From assembly GCA_020747015.1 (NCBI GenBank), contig JAGTJM010000026.1, positions 1 to 64,000 of the forward strand: DNA of 64,000 nt, in the 5' to 3' direction. Position 1 is the stretch's first letter. Each line of letters opens with the position of its first letter. This DNA is from Pyrenochaeta sp. MPI-SDFR-AT-0127. Lineage: Eukaryota > Ascomycota > Dothideomycetes > Pleosporales > Cucurbitariaceae. A model generated the notes under the pieces. The model had not been told where the DNA came from and did no database searches. It saw only the letters and a program-made list of their open reading frames with translations. The position numbers and the translations under genes are program-made. Positions 1 to 10,630 of the stretch are shown piece after piece.

Positions 1-371
1 AATCCGAAGAGCCCTTCAACATAGGGATGCGGCGATACGGTGCGCGAATAGCATACCCTACCGTGTGCCCAAATATCACAGGCATGGTCAGGTGGGGCCA
101 CAAGCAGTTCACAGACATGAATGAACGTTCTTCCGAACTTTAATCGGGCTCCCTGTTTCGAACACTTGTCGTATCTTGATACTCATCCCTTTCCTTTCGT
201 CCTTTCGGTATGATACAGTGGCCCCGGCTTATTGGAACGGCGTTGCATAGCATGGAGTTAGACAATTCGTACCTTCCGGCCAGGAAGCACTGAGATTAAA
301 GATATACGTGCCTCGTCTGGAATTCTAAATTACATTATTTATTTTCTTGCTTTGCGTTGTTCTACATCTAT
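1..371. other. intergenic, left edge
   Basis: I see no coding sequence, RNA gene or repeat in this stretch. Its right part is the 3' flank of the minus-strand secreted-protein gene that stops at 372. Confidence 0.5.
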
Positions 372-1158
372 TCAGAACAATATAGCTACCACGCCCAGAA
401 AACTCCCAACAAATGCTCCCGCTGTTTGCATAACAGCAGCGCCAGTCGACCGCGAAGTGGTTACGACCGTATTTTGGTCAGCACCTGCTCCATCCGTTGC
501 TGATCTTGTAGCAGTGGCCCGCAAATCCTTGCCATCCTTACCACTAGCAATCGCCGTCTGTATGATCGATCCACTTTCTCCAGCCCCAGTACTCGACGCC
601 AAGACCTGCACCACTGTCGAGGTAGGAGCACAAACGAAATGGCTAAACGTATTTTCTGACACGACGCTGTTCATCTGCACACAGAATGGTGCGCTAGCGA
701 TTGTGCAGGCAGTGAGATACGGATCGTCGTAGCATGAAGAATCGGAGAGACAGGCTTCGACACTGGCCGAAGCTACACAGCGAGTTGCAATGTTGCAGGA
801 ATCGCTTGCGGTGCCGGTGCAGCATCCGAACCAGTTTAATGCCGTATTTGAGGAGCACATCCCGGTAGAGCAAGAGACCGCAAATTCTAGGGAAATCATT
901 AGTATACTACGTGGTGAAGAGGATAGAGTAATGTGGCTTACCTCCATCGCCCTCGATGTATCCACACAACTTATCATTCTTTTGTCGACGGAAGATATCA
1001 GGAAGAGACCGCGGCTCCTCCGTTGGTTTAGGTGTCCAGCCGTTGGTGATGACATCGAGGTTGACGACCGGAGTCGGGAGCGGTCCGTCAAAGGCAACGG
1101 CGTATACGGTTGCGCTGAGAAGAAGGAGGTTTGCGAGGTTTACCGTAAACATCTTCAT
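372..1158 (-). CDS. small secreted cysteine-rich protein with C-terminal hydrophobic tail
   Basis: The function is unknown. The gene has two exons (1158-942 and 886-372) around a 55-bp intron (887-941) with a GTAAGC donor, a TACTAAT branch site and a CTAG acceptor; the spliced product is 243 residues. Residues 1-20 form a signal peptide (MKMFTVNLANLLLLSATVYA). A short Pro-rich region leads into a Cys-rich module that starts with CGYIEGDGE, followed by CSTGMCSSN and a double Cys (WFGCC). The C-terminal half is Ser/Thr/Ala-rich and ends in a hydrophobic stretch (GAFVGSFLGVVAILF), as expected for a GPI signal or a membrane anchor. Proteins of this layout (signal peptide, CGY/CGF Cys module, Ser/Thr stalk, hydrophobic tail) are common in Dothideomycetes and unnamed. 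A cell-surface location is inferred; an effector role cannot be claimed. The splice join restores the Cys module, which supports the model. Confidence 0.8.
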
Positions 1159-4100
1159 TACCCCCGGAATTCAATCCTTCGACTCCGATAAAGTTGACAA
1201 TGACCGATTCCGCAGAAGTCTTCCACAGCAGCTGCGCCCCCCCACTGTCATACATCCATTCCCACAGCAAGAACAATTGTCGCGCAAAAATTCAGCTAGA
1301 TGACGAGAAACCAAAACCCACGGGGGCTTCCTCAGTTTTGGCTTCCAGCGTGATCCTTCTCTTTTAAGCTCAAAGCTATCCCTTTTTCAGTAGTGTACGA
1401 TGTCGTATTCCCCTAGCGTCGACCGTGAATGGACGGAGGCAGACTTGCGTGGCGCAATTCCGTGTTGTGACTTGTGCAAGCACGTCAAGCTGATCTGTCT
1501 TTGCGCTGGTACTTTGACGCCACTATAGGGGCCATACCATTCAAATGATGAGGTGCACCAGATCTATGCCGAGCGGAGGCTTGAATTGGCGATCTGGAAG
1601 CGGGAAATGAAGATAGCCGGCGATCGTTCTGGTTGGCGTTAAAGAAGACGCAGGGGAAATCCTGACGTGAGAGCATGTTGAGAGGTCAAGTTTCTTATAG
1701 AGAATAAAAGCGGATTCCCAAACTGCAACATCGTCTCGTAAGGTTTCAACGCGGTTTTTGGTACCCTTATTCTCGGTCCTTTCGTGGGGCCAAGGGCGAC
1801 GAGGCTTCTAGGCGTGGCCGAGGAAGAGCTGAGGAAGCGTGCCCTCGCCGAAATTTGACTGGCGCGACAACCCTAAATAAAATGCCGAGGAGAAACACTC
1901 GGAAAAGAGCCGGTGAAACTCAGTCCGTGGCCGCGAAGTTGCGTTGCAAATAAGCTCAAGACAAAAGCAATTGGGGGATGTTGCAAAATTGAAATAGAGG
2001 AGCAGTTTCGCACCAACCACGTGCCTGGGCTGGGTCGCTTTATCCTACACCACTTGTGCACAACTTCCCCTGACACCTGGAAGAACAAAAGAAGAAGAGA
2101 GACTCGGAAGGAGAACACCCTGCCATGCTTACAGGCTCATACATCTTCCTACCCCTGTGTCCTCGTGTTTCCAGTCTCAACACGCCATCCCCCAATTCGG
2201 AGAAATCTAATGTTATGTAAGCATCTTATACGATGTTTGCACCTTGGTTAGGACATGCTTCTTCTTCTGCAAGCTGCCCCGCTCTCAAAAGTTCCACAAC
2301 ATTGTAGGTGCCTTAAGTCAGACTCGCCCCCAAATCGTCATGCGGCAGTCGACTCTGGAGATGAATGGTTGCGCTCTTCATATTCACGCTCACGCACCTT
2401 CGTGTTTTCCATCAGGCTACCAACCTCACATTCTGAGTTTGCAATTCTGTTTCGACATTCTTGTTTCTATCTTCATTGAAGCCTTTGCATACTATAGAGT
2501 GCTGGTGTCTCGCAAGCAGCTAGAGGCGATTCCTCTCTCACTCTCCGCTGCAAAGCAGCTTAACTCAGGCGTAGAGCCCACGATTATTGATAGCAGGTTA
2601 TTACCTGCAACGAAACACTACAGAGTGTGAGTGGACTGTCCTCGCTAGTGTTACGCAAGGCCTTTCATATGCGCTTTGTATCAATCTCGGGCGCTACGAC
2701 TTCATGTCATTCAATGTGAACTCAACGTTATTGAACTTTAAATTATCGCCGCCTATCCTAAACATTACAATCTTTCACCCACCATATAAAGGCTCTCGAC
2801 CTGTCACTCCAGGGACCTATGAATATCTCCGTCTTTATAGCCATGAAGACAGAGGGGCATGGCTTGAAGCTTCATAAGCTGGGTGTAGACAGAGAAGTGG
2901 TGGCTCATGGCATGGCTCTTGTCTATTGTGGCCGCAATATTAACAGCTATGCATTTTTGGTTCTTTGCCCAGTATGTCATTGGCATACCTCATGAGATCA
3001 TGATTGCCATGTACAATGGATCGACCAACGACAGTCGAGGTATCCTGCTATTCCGGTCCTTCTTCGCCATAAGTGCACCGCTCTAGATCATGACTGTTAT
3101 TCTTGGTTCGTATTTCAGCCTCAAATGAATTCATTGCATAGCTGAACAATGTTGGATACCTTTGTTCATCCGTAACAACATGTGATAATCTCGCCAATGC
3201 CGCTTTGCAGCTATCTATTTAGAGCGTATCGTCCCACCTCCCGAGCCTTACCCCCTTTTTATTACTTACGCACTCCATTGATGTAGTTCTCCTATCAGCC
3301 ACCTTTGTTTTAAAACCTCAAAGCCTTTGCAATCTCATCATAGGCATGAATGGCCGGCCAAAGTAGGCTCGCTTACACCATTCTAGACGGGGAGTTTTAC
3401 GCTAACCCACGTACCTAAACGCCAATTCCGCTTGTTTACCTTTTTAAACTATGGTTGGACTCAATGATGGGTTTTGCCTTGCGGTTCACAGGGCTGGTGG
3501 TGTGTTAGGCGTAACCTTGATAGCCCATGGACGCGAGTGGACTGCTGAAAAGACGAGATCATGTACAGTGAGCGACATTCAGGTATAGATGTGAAGAGCC
3601 ATTCTTGGACGGTGCAGACTCGTGGGTATACAGAAGCTCTATCTAACTCCTTTGTAGTCTTCACGTACCTGTAGTATTTGGACGATTGGGAATGGCGGAC
3701 AATATGGAGAAAAGAGATAGAACAAGAGTATGATCTGGCTTTGTAGGGACTGAGCTTCAATCTCATATTCCTTCAATGAAAGTTGAAACAGGCGAAATTA
3801 ATGACACAAGCGCTTGCATGCTCATTTTTGCGAAAAGGGTCAGAAAACTCAATGGAGTAAGATGAGAGTGAGGCAGTGCGAGTTTCCTTGAGAAATGTTT
3901 GGTACCGCTGGTTAAGGAATTATGTGGTACGACTTGGACACCGTAAGGCGGGGCAATGGTTATGCTTTAGGAACACGGATCAAACAGAAAACCATATCAA
4001 GGTTTCATGCACCAGGGCGGTAGAGTGTCATTATGGTGAACCGCAATATGTATTGTTGACGCCTTAGGTTGGAAAAACATAAATAAAGGCAGGTGCCTAA

Positions 4101-4491
4101 CACATCATTCACGAACATGCTCACGACTGCGGAGGCTGATGTAGACATCTAGTTCATTCATCTCTGAGACCCATGAGGATTGCTATGCCTAGCCGCTGAA
4201 CCGCTGATACCAAAATAACGCCATGCAAATGTTGCTGATTCCCCTGTGCCCATACCAAAACTATGCGATACGTACATGTTCATAGGGGGAGTGGGGATGA
4301 GTCGTAAAGCCATCAGGGCTTTCCAGGTCTTGCGATATGATGCCGGTTTAGATACGTATGTAGGATCCTAACTTGGCTAGTAACTTTCGTGAGCTGGCTT
4401 TGTGCCCGACGTGCAAGGTGTCATGTCCGGTGCAAGGGAGCTACCAAGGCTCCGTGTTTACGGATGATATACACATTGAATCGTGAGAGAC
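1159..4491. other. long intergenic region (3.3 kb)
   Basis: No convincing gene. Open frames here are short, overlap on both strands and lack recognisable domains. The one stretch with protein-like character is a plus-strand hydrophobic segment near 2889-3086, listed separately. The left part is the promoter side of the secreted-protein gene; the right part is the 3' flank of the RBR ligase gene. Confidence 0.5.
2889..3086 (+). pseudogene. possible decayed membrane-protein fragment
   Basis: This frame reads as a hydrophobic helix followed by a protein-like segment (LLSIVAAILTAMHFWFFAQY, then VIGIPHEIMIAMYNGST), ending at TAG 3084-3086. A stop lies just upstream (2886-2888), while another frame is open from 2819 and crosses the same place, as expected if a frameshift or lost intron interrupts an old gene. 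There is no family match from memory. It may also be chance, since the region is moderately AT-rich. Treat it as a hint only. Confidence 0.2.
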
Positions 4492-6253
4492 CTAGGTTAA
4501 TGACACGTTGAAGTCCCAGTTGCCTATTTATTAGTTAGCAATGGTTCAGCAGAGGCTGGAAGCCATGAAGGGTGTGGGCGGTCAGGGCTTGGAGTGTGCT
4601 AAAACCTTGGGGGCTTCCTGGTTTGGCGCTTGTACGTACCCGACTTCAAGTTCTCCGCAGTATCATTAAGGAGGATTATCCTCCTCTTGGTGCAGTAAGA
4701 TGTTTTATCGAGCATGTCGACCTTCAAATCCTTCAACTGATCGATTGGTTTCTCGAACATTTCGCTCAAGTTCTCAACAGCCATTTCCAAATCCTTTTGG
4801 TTATCTTCGAATATCTCTGTGAGGTTGTTGCGAGCTAGGTAATATGCAAAGGCGTAGGTCCACTTAAGCACCTGGCGACACTGCTGGAGAGCTTGCGAGG
4901 CCTGATCCAAGAATTGTACCTCAATCCACGACATGCCCGAGGAATTCTGTAGCTGCTGCATCTTTTTCTCCGTCTTGAGATAAATGTCCTTGTCTAACTT
5001 TGCAGACTGTTCGTGGTTTGCGTAACGGTTGTAATAATGCAGGTACCGCTCAAGTGACTGTCGCGATTTGGCCTGAGCATCACGAGCGTCCGATCCACTC
5101 TTCTCCTCAAATCGATTGCAGTTGTACCAGCTCGTGCCGTGCTCAGACCACATGCCCATGCACATCCAGCAGAACTCATTACGGCACTTCCTGCATGTCA
5201 TGTGGTTACAGCCTCCGTTCTTTTCAATGGTGGAATTGCACTTCGGGCATTCCTTGGTGTTTGCCGATATCCAATTTGCCGTTTCTGAATCATCCTCGCA
5301 TTTCTTCATCCACCTCTTTACGAGCGAGCATGGCGCTGGCTGGTGGTTATTCAAGGTACAACCAAAGCAGAAGTCGTGTCCGCAGTCGCAGTGTACTGTA
5401 GGCACGACTTTGCCGAGATCCTTCGCCTTCACTGAGCATTCGATAGCATACTTGCAGTCAGGGGCCGGGCACCACTTGAGATTCTCTTTATCGTCGACGT
5501 AGGTTCGCGTCAAGAGTACGTGGTATCTGCGACTGTTAGTCAAGGTCATGAGAGTGAGTCGGCAAATGCTTATTCACCTATCGTGAAGGTCCTCTGTAAC
5601 AAGGAGGTCCAGTGATTTCGAGTCGACAATCCGGGTGCAGCCTTCTCCCGGACATCGTATCCTTGCCGCCTCCCCCTCATCTGATATCTTAGTTCCGAGG
5701 TATTGCCTATAGCAGTCGACGCAGAAGCGGTGCTCGCACTTCATGGCAAATGTGTCCATGTTTGGGCTGTCGTCGCAACAAATGTCACAAACGAATCCCT
5801 GAACCTTTTGCAGCTTCGGGGGGTTGGTGGCGGAATCCTGGCCAAGCCCTGCATTCTCCAACACCTCCTCTGTCCTTTCCATATATTGGTCGATCAAGCG
5901 TTCCTTGTTCCATCGAAGATGACGGAGGAGAATAGCGGAGGCTTCGGGTGGTTGGCCGAGAATACTCGAGACTTCGTTGATCTGCTTGTCTTGCTGTCCT
6001 TGTATCTGTGCGGGATCGAAGACTTTGAAGTCTACTTCGTGCGCTTGTTTGCTGGGTTTGATATCCTTGTCCTGTGTCTCAAACCCCACATCGTCTTGGT
6101 CCATGTCGAAGTCGGAGTCTACAAGACGTAATTAGTGTCGAAGGTACGATAGCGAGATGCCCTCGCCTTACCTTCTTCAAGGCCCATATCACTGTCCTGG
6201 TCGTCAAATTCATCTCCGCTCAAAGAGCTGTTGAACTCGTCGTCAGAGTCCAT
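4492..6253 (-). CDS. Ariadne-type RBR E3 ubiquitin ligase
   Basis: RING-between-RING ligase that takes ubiquitin from an E2 onto its own cysteine and then onto substrate. Four exons: 6253-6172, 6118-5578, 5526-4640 and 4523-4492; introns are 53, 51 and 116 bp; 513 residues, close to animal HHARI (about 557). The acidic N-terminus (MDSDDEFNSS) is typical of Ariadne. RING1 starts near residue 138 (CDICCDD). The IBR lies around residues 227-276 (WCPAPDCKYA..CDCGHDFCFGC). RING2 (ECPKC..) carries the catalytic Cys in GGCNHM near residue 314. The C-terminal helical Ariadne domain follows. The last exon is only 32 nt and gives the family-typical ending SGNWDFN plus VSLT; reading through the preceding GTACGT donor would give an unrelated tail (TYKRQTRKPPRF). 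The gene is transcribed in the same direction as the upstream gcd6. Identification is firm; the in vivo substrate is not predictable. Confidence 0.93.
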
Positions 6254-7269
6254 CTTATCAGAGGCGTCGGTGACGGGGGTGGCGGGGAGGTCGATGGCTT
6301 GGGTTTCTAATGTTTTCCTCTTCTGCGGAGGCTCTTCTTTGGCACCTGCGTGGTTGTCTGCCTCAGAAGCCTTCCGCTTGCGAGCAGTGGGAGGCGTCGT
6401 GATGTAGGTGTGTGCCAGTCCCGCCCGATGACGAGACCAGCCAGGCTGCGGCGAAAGGAGCGACTAAAGTGCGTGGGATAAGACCAGCGGCACGAGGGCA
6501 GTGGCGCGGTGCAGCTGGACAAGACAGGCAGCAGGAAAAGAAGGGCGGACTTGGGTGGATATTGGTCAGCGTAGGAGTACAGTCACAAGGGTTGTGATGA
6601 GTAGGTGGGCGGCGAATGCGGGCAGTTCAATGCGGCGCATCCAAAGCTAACCGGCTTTGGTTGACTAAACTCCGATTCGAGGCAGCCGCAGCGTGGTTGC
6701 CTCAATCGCTCAGCTACATATTGTCACAAAAGTCTCCTGAAAACTCGTGTTCAATCTTGATTACATCCAGAGCTTGTGAGCTTTCAATCACAGCGCCTGG
6801 TGGAGGCGATGTTGGGCAGCGGAGAAAGATCGGGCAGTGCGCGCAGGCGTGTCGCGGTGGGGCAACTGTTGCGTGAATGGGCTCACGGTTGTGGACAACT
6901 GGTCGAATAGCAGATCTTAACGTGTATGATTGCACCATCTCGTGGATTGCGAATACGTCTCACTCCATCAAAGATTGGCAGTAGCCATCTCTTTAAATGT
7001 CATATGTAGGTCTTGGGCGATGTCTGATGTATCCAATTCACTCCGAACACGCTAACCTATCCATCACTTAGCTATGCTCTCGAACCACCAAGTATGCCAC
7101 CGCTGATCATCATGACCCACATAACAGATGAACCATACTCTCCAATCCATTAGTGCAACCAGGATGTTTACCATTGTTCACAATGTAAGCTCGATGCTCA
7201 TCACAGCCAAGCAATTAGATTTTTTGAATGTGTTTCGTTTGATGCTGCTACAGTCATGCTAGATTGTTT
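6254..7269. other. intergenic between gcd6 3' end and RBR ligase 5' end
   Basis: The left part is the promoter and 5' leader of the RBR ligase. The right part is the 3' flank of gcd6. No further gene or repeat is evident. Confidence 0.5.
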
Positions 7270-9535
7270 CTACTCCGAGTCCTCCTCTTCACTCTCCTCC
7301 TCACTTTCGTCTTCGCTTTCTTGTTGCAGGAACTCAACCAGACTCCTTGTCTTGTCCTTCACCTTCTGCATATCCTCATTTTCTCGACTCCTCTCATCCT
7401 CCCACCACTGCAGTATGGCATCTTCTTCAATCGCGTCCAGCTCAACCAACTTCGTAGCTGCGCTTAGCAAAATTGTCTCACCATTGTCCTTGTGACTTAG
7501 ATCGGCCTGAAGTAGTAACAAAAAGTCGACCTGGTCAGTCTTGTCTTGGCTATTCTTGTCAAATATAGCGCGATCTATAAGCTCTTTATGCTGGCTGAAG
7601 ACTTGCCCAACGGCAACTTTGACAGGCTGGCCGGATTTGATGAGCTGTGTGATGCGCTTGACGAAAGAAGATACAACTGCACGACGGACTTGATGGTCAG
7701 AAGCGTTTGTGCTCATGCGGAGCGCCGTGAGTTCTAGCTGGATATTCGCAGACTCGTGACCCTCAACTAAGGAGTCATAGATACTAGCTGACGCATCGTG
7801 ATCGAAGTTCGCAGCGTGCTGACTGTCTGCAGAACCAACAGAGAGGAAACTACTCGTTGCCGATCTGTCGTGCCGTATCTCGAAATCATCTGCTTCCGAG
7901 TCGGAATTGAGAGTTGATATCGATTCGTTGGAGAGGTTGTAAACTACAATTGTCAAAACCGATGTGGAACCCACAGAAGAGTATGAACTTACTTCGCCCA
8001 GCAGAGACGAGCCCGTCAACAAGCTCGTCCTCATCTTCCTCATCCGAGTCTTGGAACTCGAAGCCATCCCCCTTCTCACCGACTACTGCAGGATCCGCAT
8101 CACCTCTGACGATATCCTCGCCGTGCTCTCGTCGCCGCTTCGCTCGTGTTATTCTATGCTCTCCACGGACGGTCGTGCCCTCGCTGATGCTGACTCCATA
8201 TGAAATAAGCGCACCAGCCTCAATCGTGCATTTCCGTCCTACCGCGGCCTCGTTCGCAATGATTGACTTTGTTATCGTACTTCCATCGCCAATACTAGCA
8301 TGGTCCCAGATGTAAGCGCCATCAATCTTGACATTTCGGCCAATTTGGCAGTGCCGGCCGATGATGCTGTTGGTAATTATGCTCTTGTCGCCGATACTGG
8401 TACCTCGTCCAATAACCGATTTTGATCCAATGATGCAGTCGCGTGCTAATATGACACCCTCCTCTTTATAGGTGTTGCCCTTTTGTAGCCGGTATGACTG
8501 TCCCTGAACAAGGTTGCTGTCTGGACAGAGCGGGTATGCCCAACGCCCTACAATGTCCTTGCTCACTGAGTCATACGCGTTAAGGTTTCTCACGCGTGCT
8601 GCGTAGTGGTCCGCGATGATATGCGTGTGGAATGTCTTGCCATTCAGCTCATAATCCTTCAGTACGCTATGTAGGAAGCCTTTCCGCGGGGCTTGGAAGT
8701 CGAAGTTGTCGCTCCACAGCGCTAGCACATCCGGTGTGCAAATGTCAATCCCGCAGTCGATCAAATCTTGCCGTATCTCAAGCTCTTGGTGAGAAGATAG
8801 CAGTTCAGGGTCGATGGAAAGGTAATGCGTCTGGTCTCGATTCGGCATTTGTTCAAAGTGAAGGCACCTGTCCTTGGAAGGATCTATCACAAAGACCGGG
8901 CTCGTCCCTCGGGCCTTTGTCCTGTGTGTGTTTCCAGCCTCCCGTAACACCATCGTCATGATGGCATTCTTGTCCTTCGCTCGCCGTGCCCTATGCGCAA
9001 CAAGCGCAGCCTCGAGCGGCAAATTGCTGACCACGTCTCCATACACCATGAGGAAGTCACCAGTTAACAAACTCCTGCTGTCGAGATCTCGCATCGCATC
9101 GCCGATCGAGTGTGACGTGGACTGGATGAGCTCCAGCTTTGAAAACGGCGATGATCTTGCTGACCATTTTGATCGCGTTATATAGTCCTCGACCTGCTCT
9201 CGGTGTGCACCACAGTATACAAAAATTTCCTCTACGCCTGCGTTGGCTAGAAACTCGAAGGTATATTCGATAAGCGGGGTATTTGCGAGGGGTAGCAAGC
9301 ACTACAAAAGTCTTGTCAGCATGCGACCGGCAGGTGTGTGGGTTCTACAAACCCTTGGATGCTCGAGTGTAAAGGGATTGAAGCGCGTTTCGAAGGGATC
9401 CGCAAGTATCTGTGAAGTTAGCTATGCTCCCTAGTACATGTGCACTGCGAAGCGTACCACAGCCTGAAGCGGCTCATCGCGCTCCTCCTCGCCCGACTTG
9501 CCCTTCTCTTGGCCCTTTTTTCCTTTTGGGGGCAT
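7270..9535 (-). CDS. gcd6: translation initiation factor eIF2B, epsilon (catalytic) subunit
   Basis: Catalytic subunit of the guanine-nucleotide exchange factor that recharges eIF2 with GTP; target of the general amino-acid control pathway. Four exons: 9535-9458, 9409-9353, 9301-7993, 7943-7270; introns of 48, 51 and 49 bp; 705 residues against 712 in yeast Gcd6. The start codon opens a lysine-rich leader (MPPKGKKGQEKGK). Short exon 2 completes the conserved ILADPFETRFNPFTLEHPR block, which joins CLLPLANTPLIEYTFEF, the nucleotidyltransferase-like fold. A run of left-handed beta-helix hexapeptides follows (IGSKSVIGRGTSIGDKSII). An acidic linker (DSDEEDEDE) then precedes the C-terminal W2/HEAT domain with the aromatic-acidic motif ILQWWEDE and a Glu-rich tail. 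Unspliced reading would start inside exon 3 and lose the N-terminal domain, so the two small 5' exons matter. Confidence 0.95.
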
Positions 9536-10630
9536 GTTGAAACAATTGTGGTTTATTTGCGCAGCTCGCTAAAGTGGAGGCGTTGTGGTTCTGGAATCAT
9601 GCACGTGGTGGGGAGACGGGCTATGACCTTGCAGGAAAAGCTTCAAGAACACTCACCACCCACCGCTGACTCACAAGCCCGCAGCCAACCTTGGGACAGG
9701 GCACAACCACGCGCAACCAAATCACCGGGACACGCTCGCGTCACAGATCACTTTAGTGGGGTGGCTCTGCGGGAAGGCCGCAGCAACAAGGCGCATGAAT
9801 CTCGTTTGTGTGCTCGTGCACGGCTTTCCTGCCTGGCCATGGAGGTCTGGACCACCAGGACCTCCATCTCCTGAAAATGCTTATCGGGACGACATTCCTC
9901 AGCTGAAAGCCCAAGGACCTGACTGAATGCTAAGCATGGGGTGCTTGTCGAGCTGAATTAAGAATTGGATTATGCAGCATGCATCATTGGGCTTGGAAAA
10001 TATGGGACCTAACATTTTGAGGCTGTTTTGAATGTGATAATCCAGGCCAAGGGGTTCTAGGATGCCTTTGCGACTTGGAACAGATTGAAAGGCTTCAATA
10101 TCGACACGATGCTTGCTAGAGATGGAACAAATGCTAATGGAACATGGTGTAGCCGTAAATAGGCTGGGATTCGATAGTAGTATGCTACACCCAACTCTCG
10201 GTGATCCGCCCCTTTCGCTCTTCGGAGCAAAAGGGAAGTGCGGAAAGTAGTCCGAATCTAATACTCTAACTATCTCTCATATGTAGGGTATTCGAGGCCG
10301 TTATCCAGTTACCTTTGTGCGTAGTGCTCAACGCGATTAGAAGATCGAAACAAAAGTATAGCAGTACCAAAACGCCCAGGAAGCTCAATATCCACCGTGC
10401 CCTTCCTCAATGCCTTTGACCTGCCCCGCTTCCATACATTATAGCACAGCCTCCGTAATGTACAAGTGCAGGGCACGGCATTTTCGGGACCTCCTATCAA
10501 CCATTCACTCATTCCGCTTCCCGGCTACGATCTCCGCATTGCACGGTCAAGTCAAAGTCGAAACCCAGACCAAGTGGCTGCTGTCGCCTGATGCGAACTC
10601 AGTAGCTGGTAATGTGATCTCTGATTTACT
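9536..10630. other. intergenic between skn7 3' end and gcd6 5' end
   Basis: The right part is the 3' flank of skn7 (minus strand, stop at 10631); the left part is the promoter of gcd6. No gene is recognised. A stable hairpin at 10210-10235 is listed separately. Confidence 0.5.
10210..10235 (+). repeat. stem-loop with C(UUCG)G tetraloop
   Basis: Eleven-position inverted repeat with one mismatch: arm 10210-10220 (CCCTTTCGCTC), loop TTCG at 10221-10224, arm 10225-10235 (GAGCAAAAGGG). As plus-strand RNA the loop is the exceptionally stable cUUCGg tetraloop. The neighbouring annotated genes are both on the minus strand. Role unknown. Confidence 0.6.
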
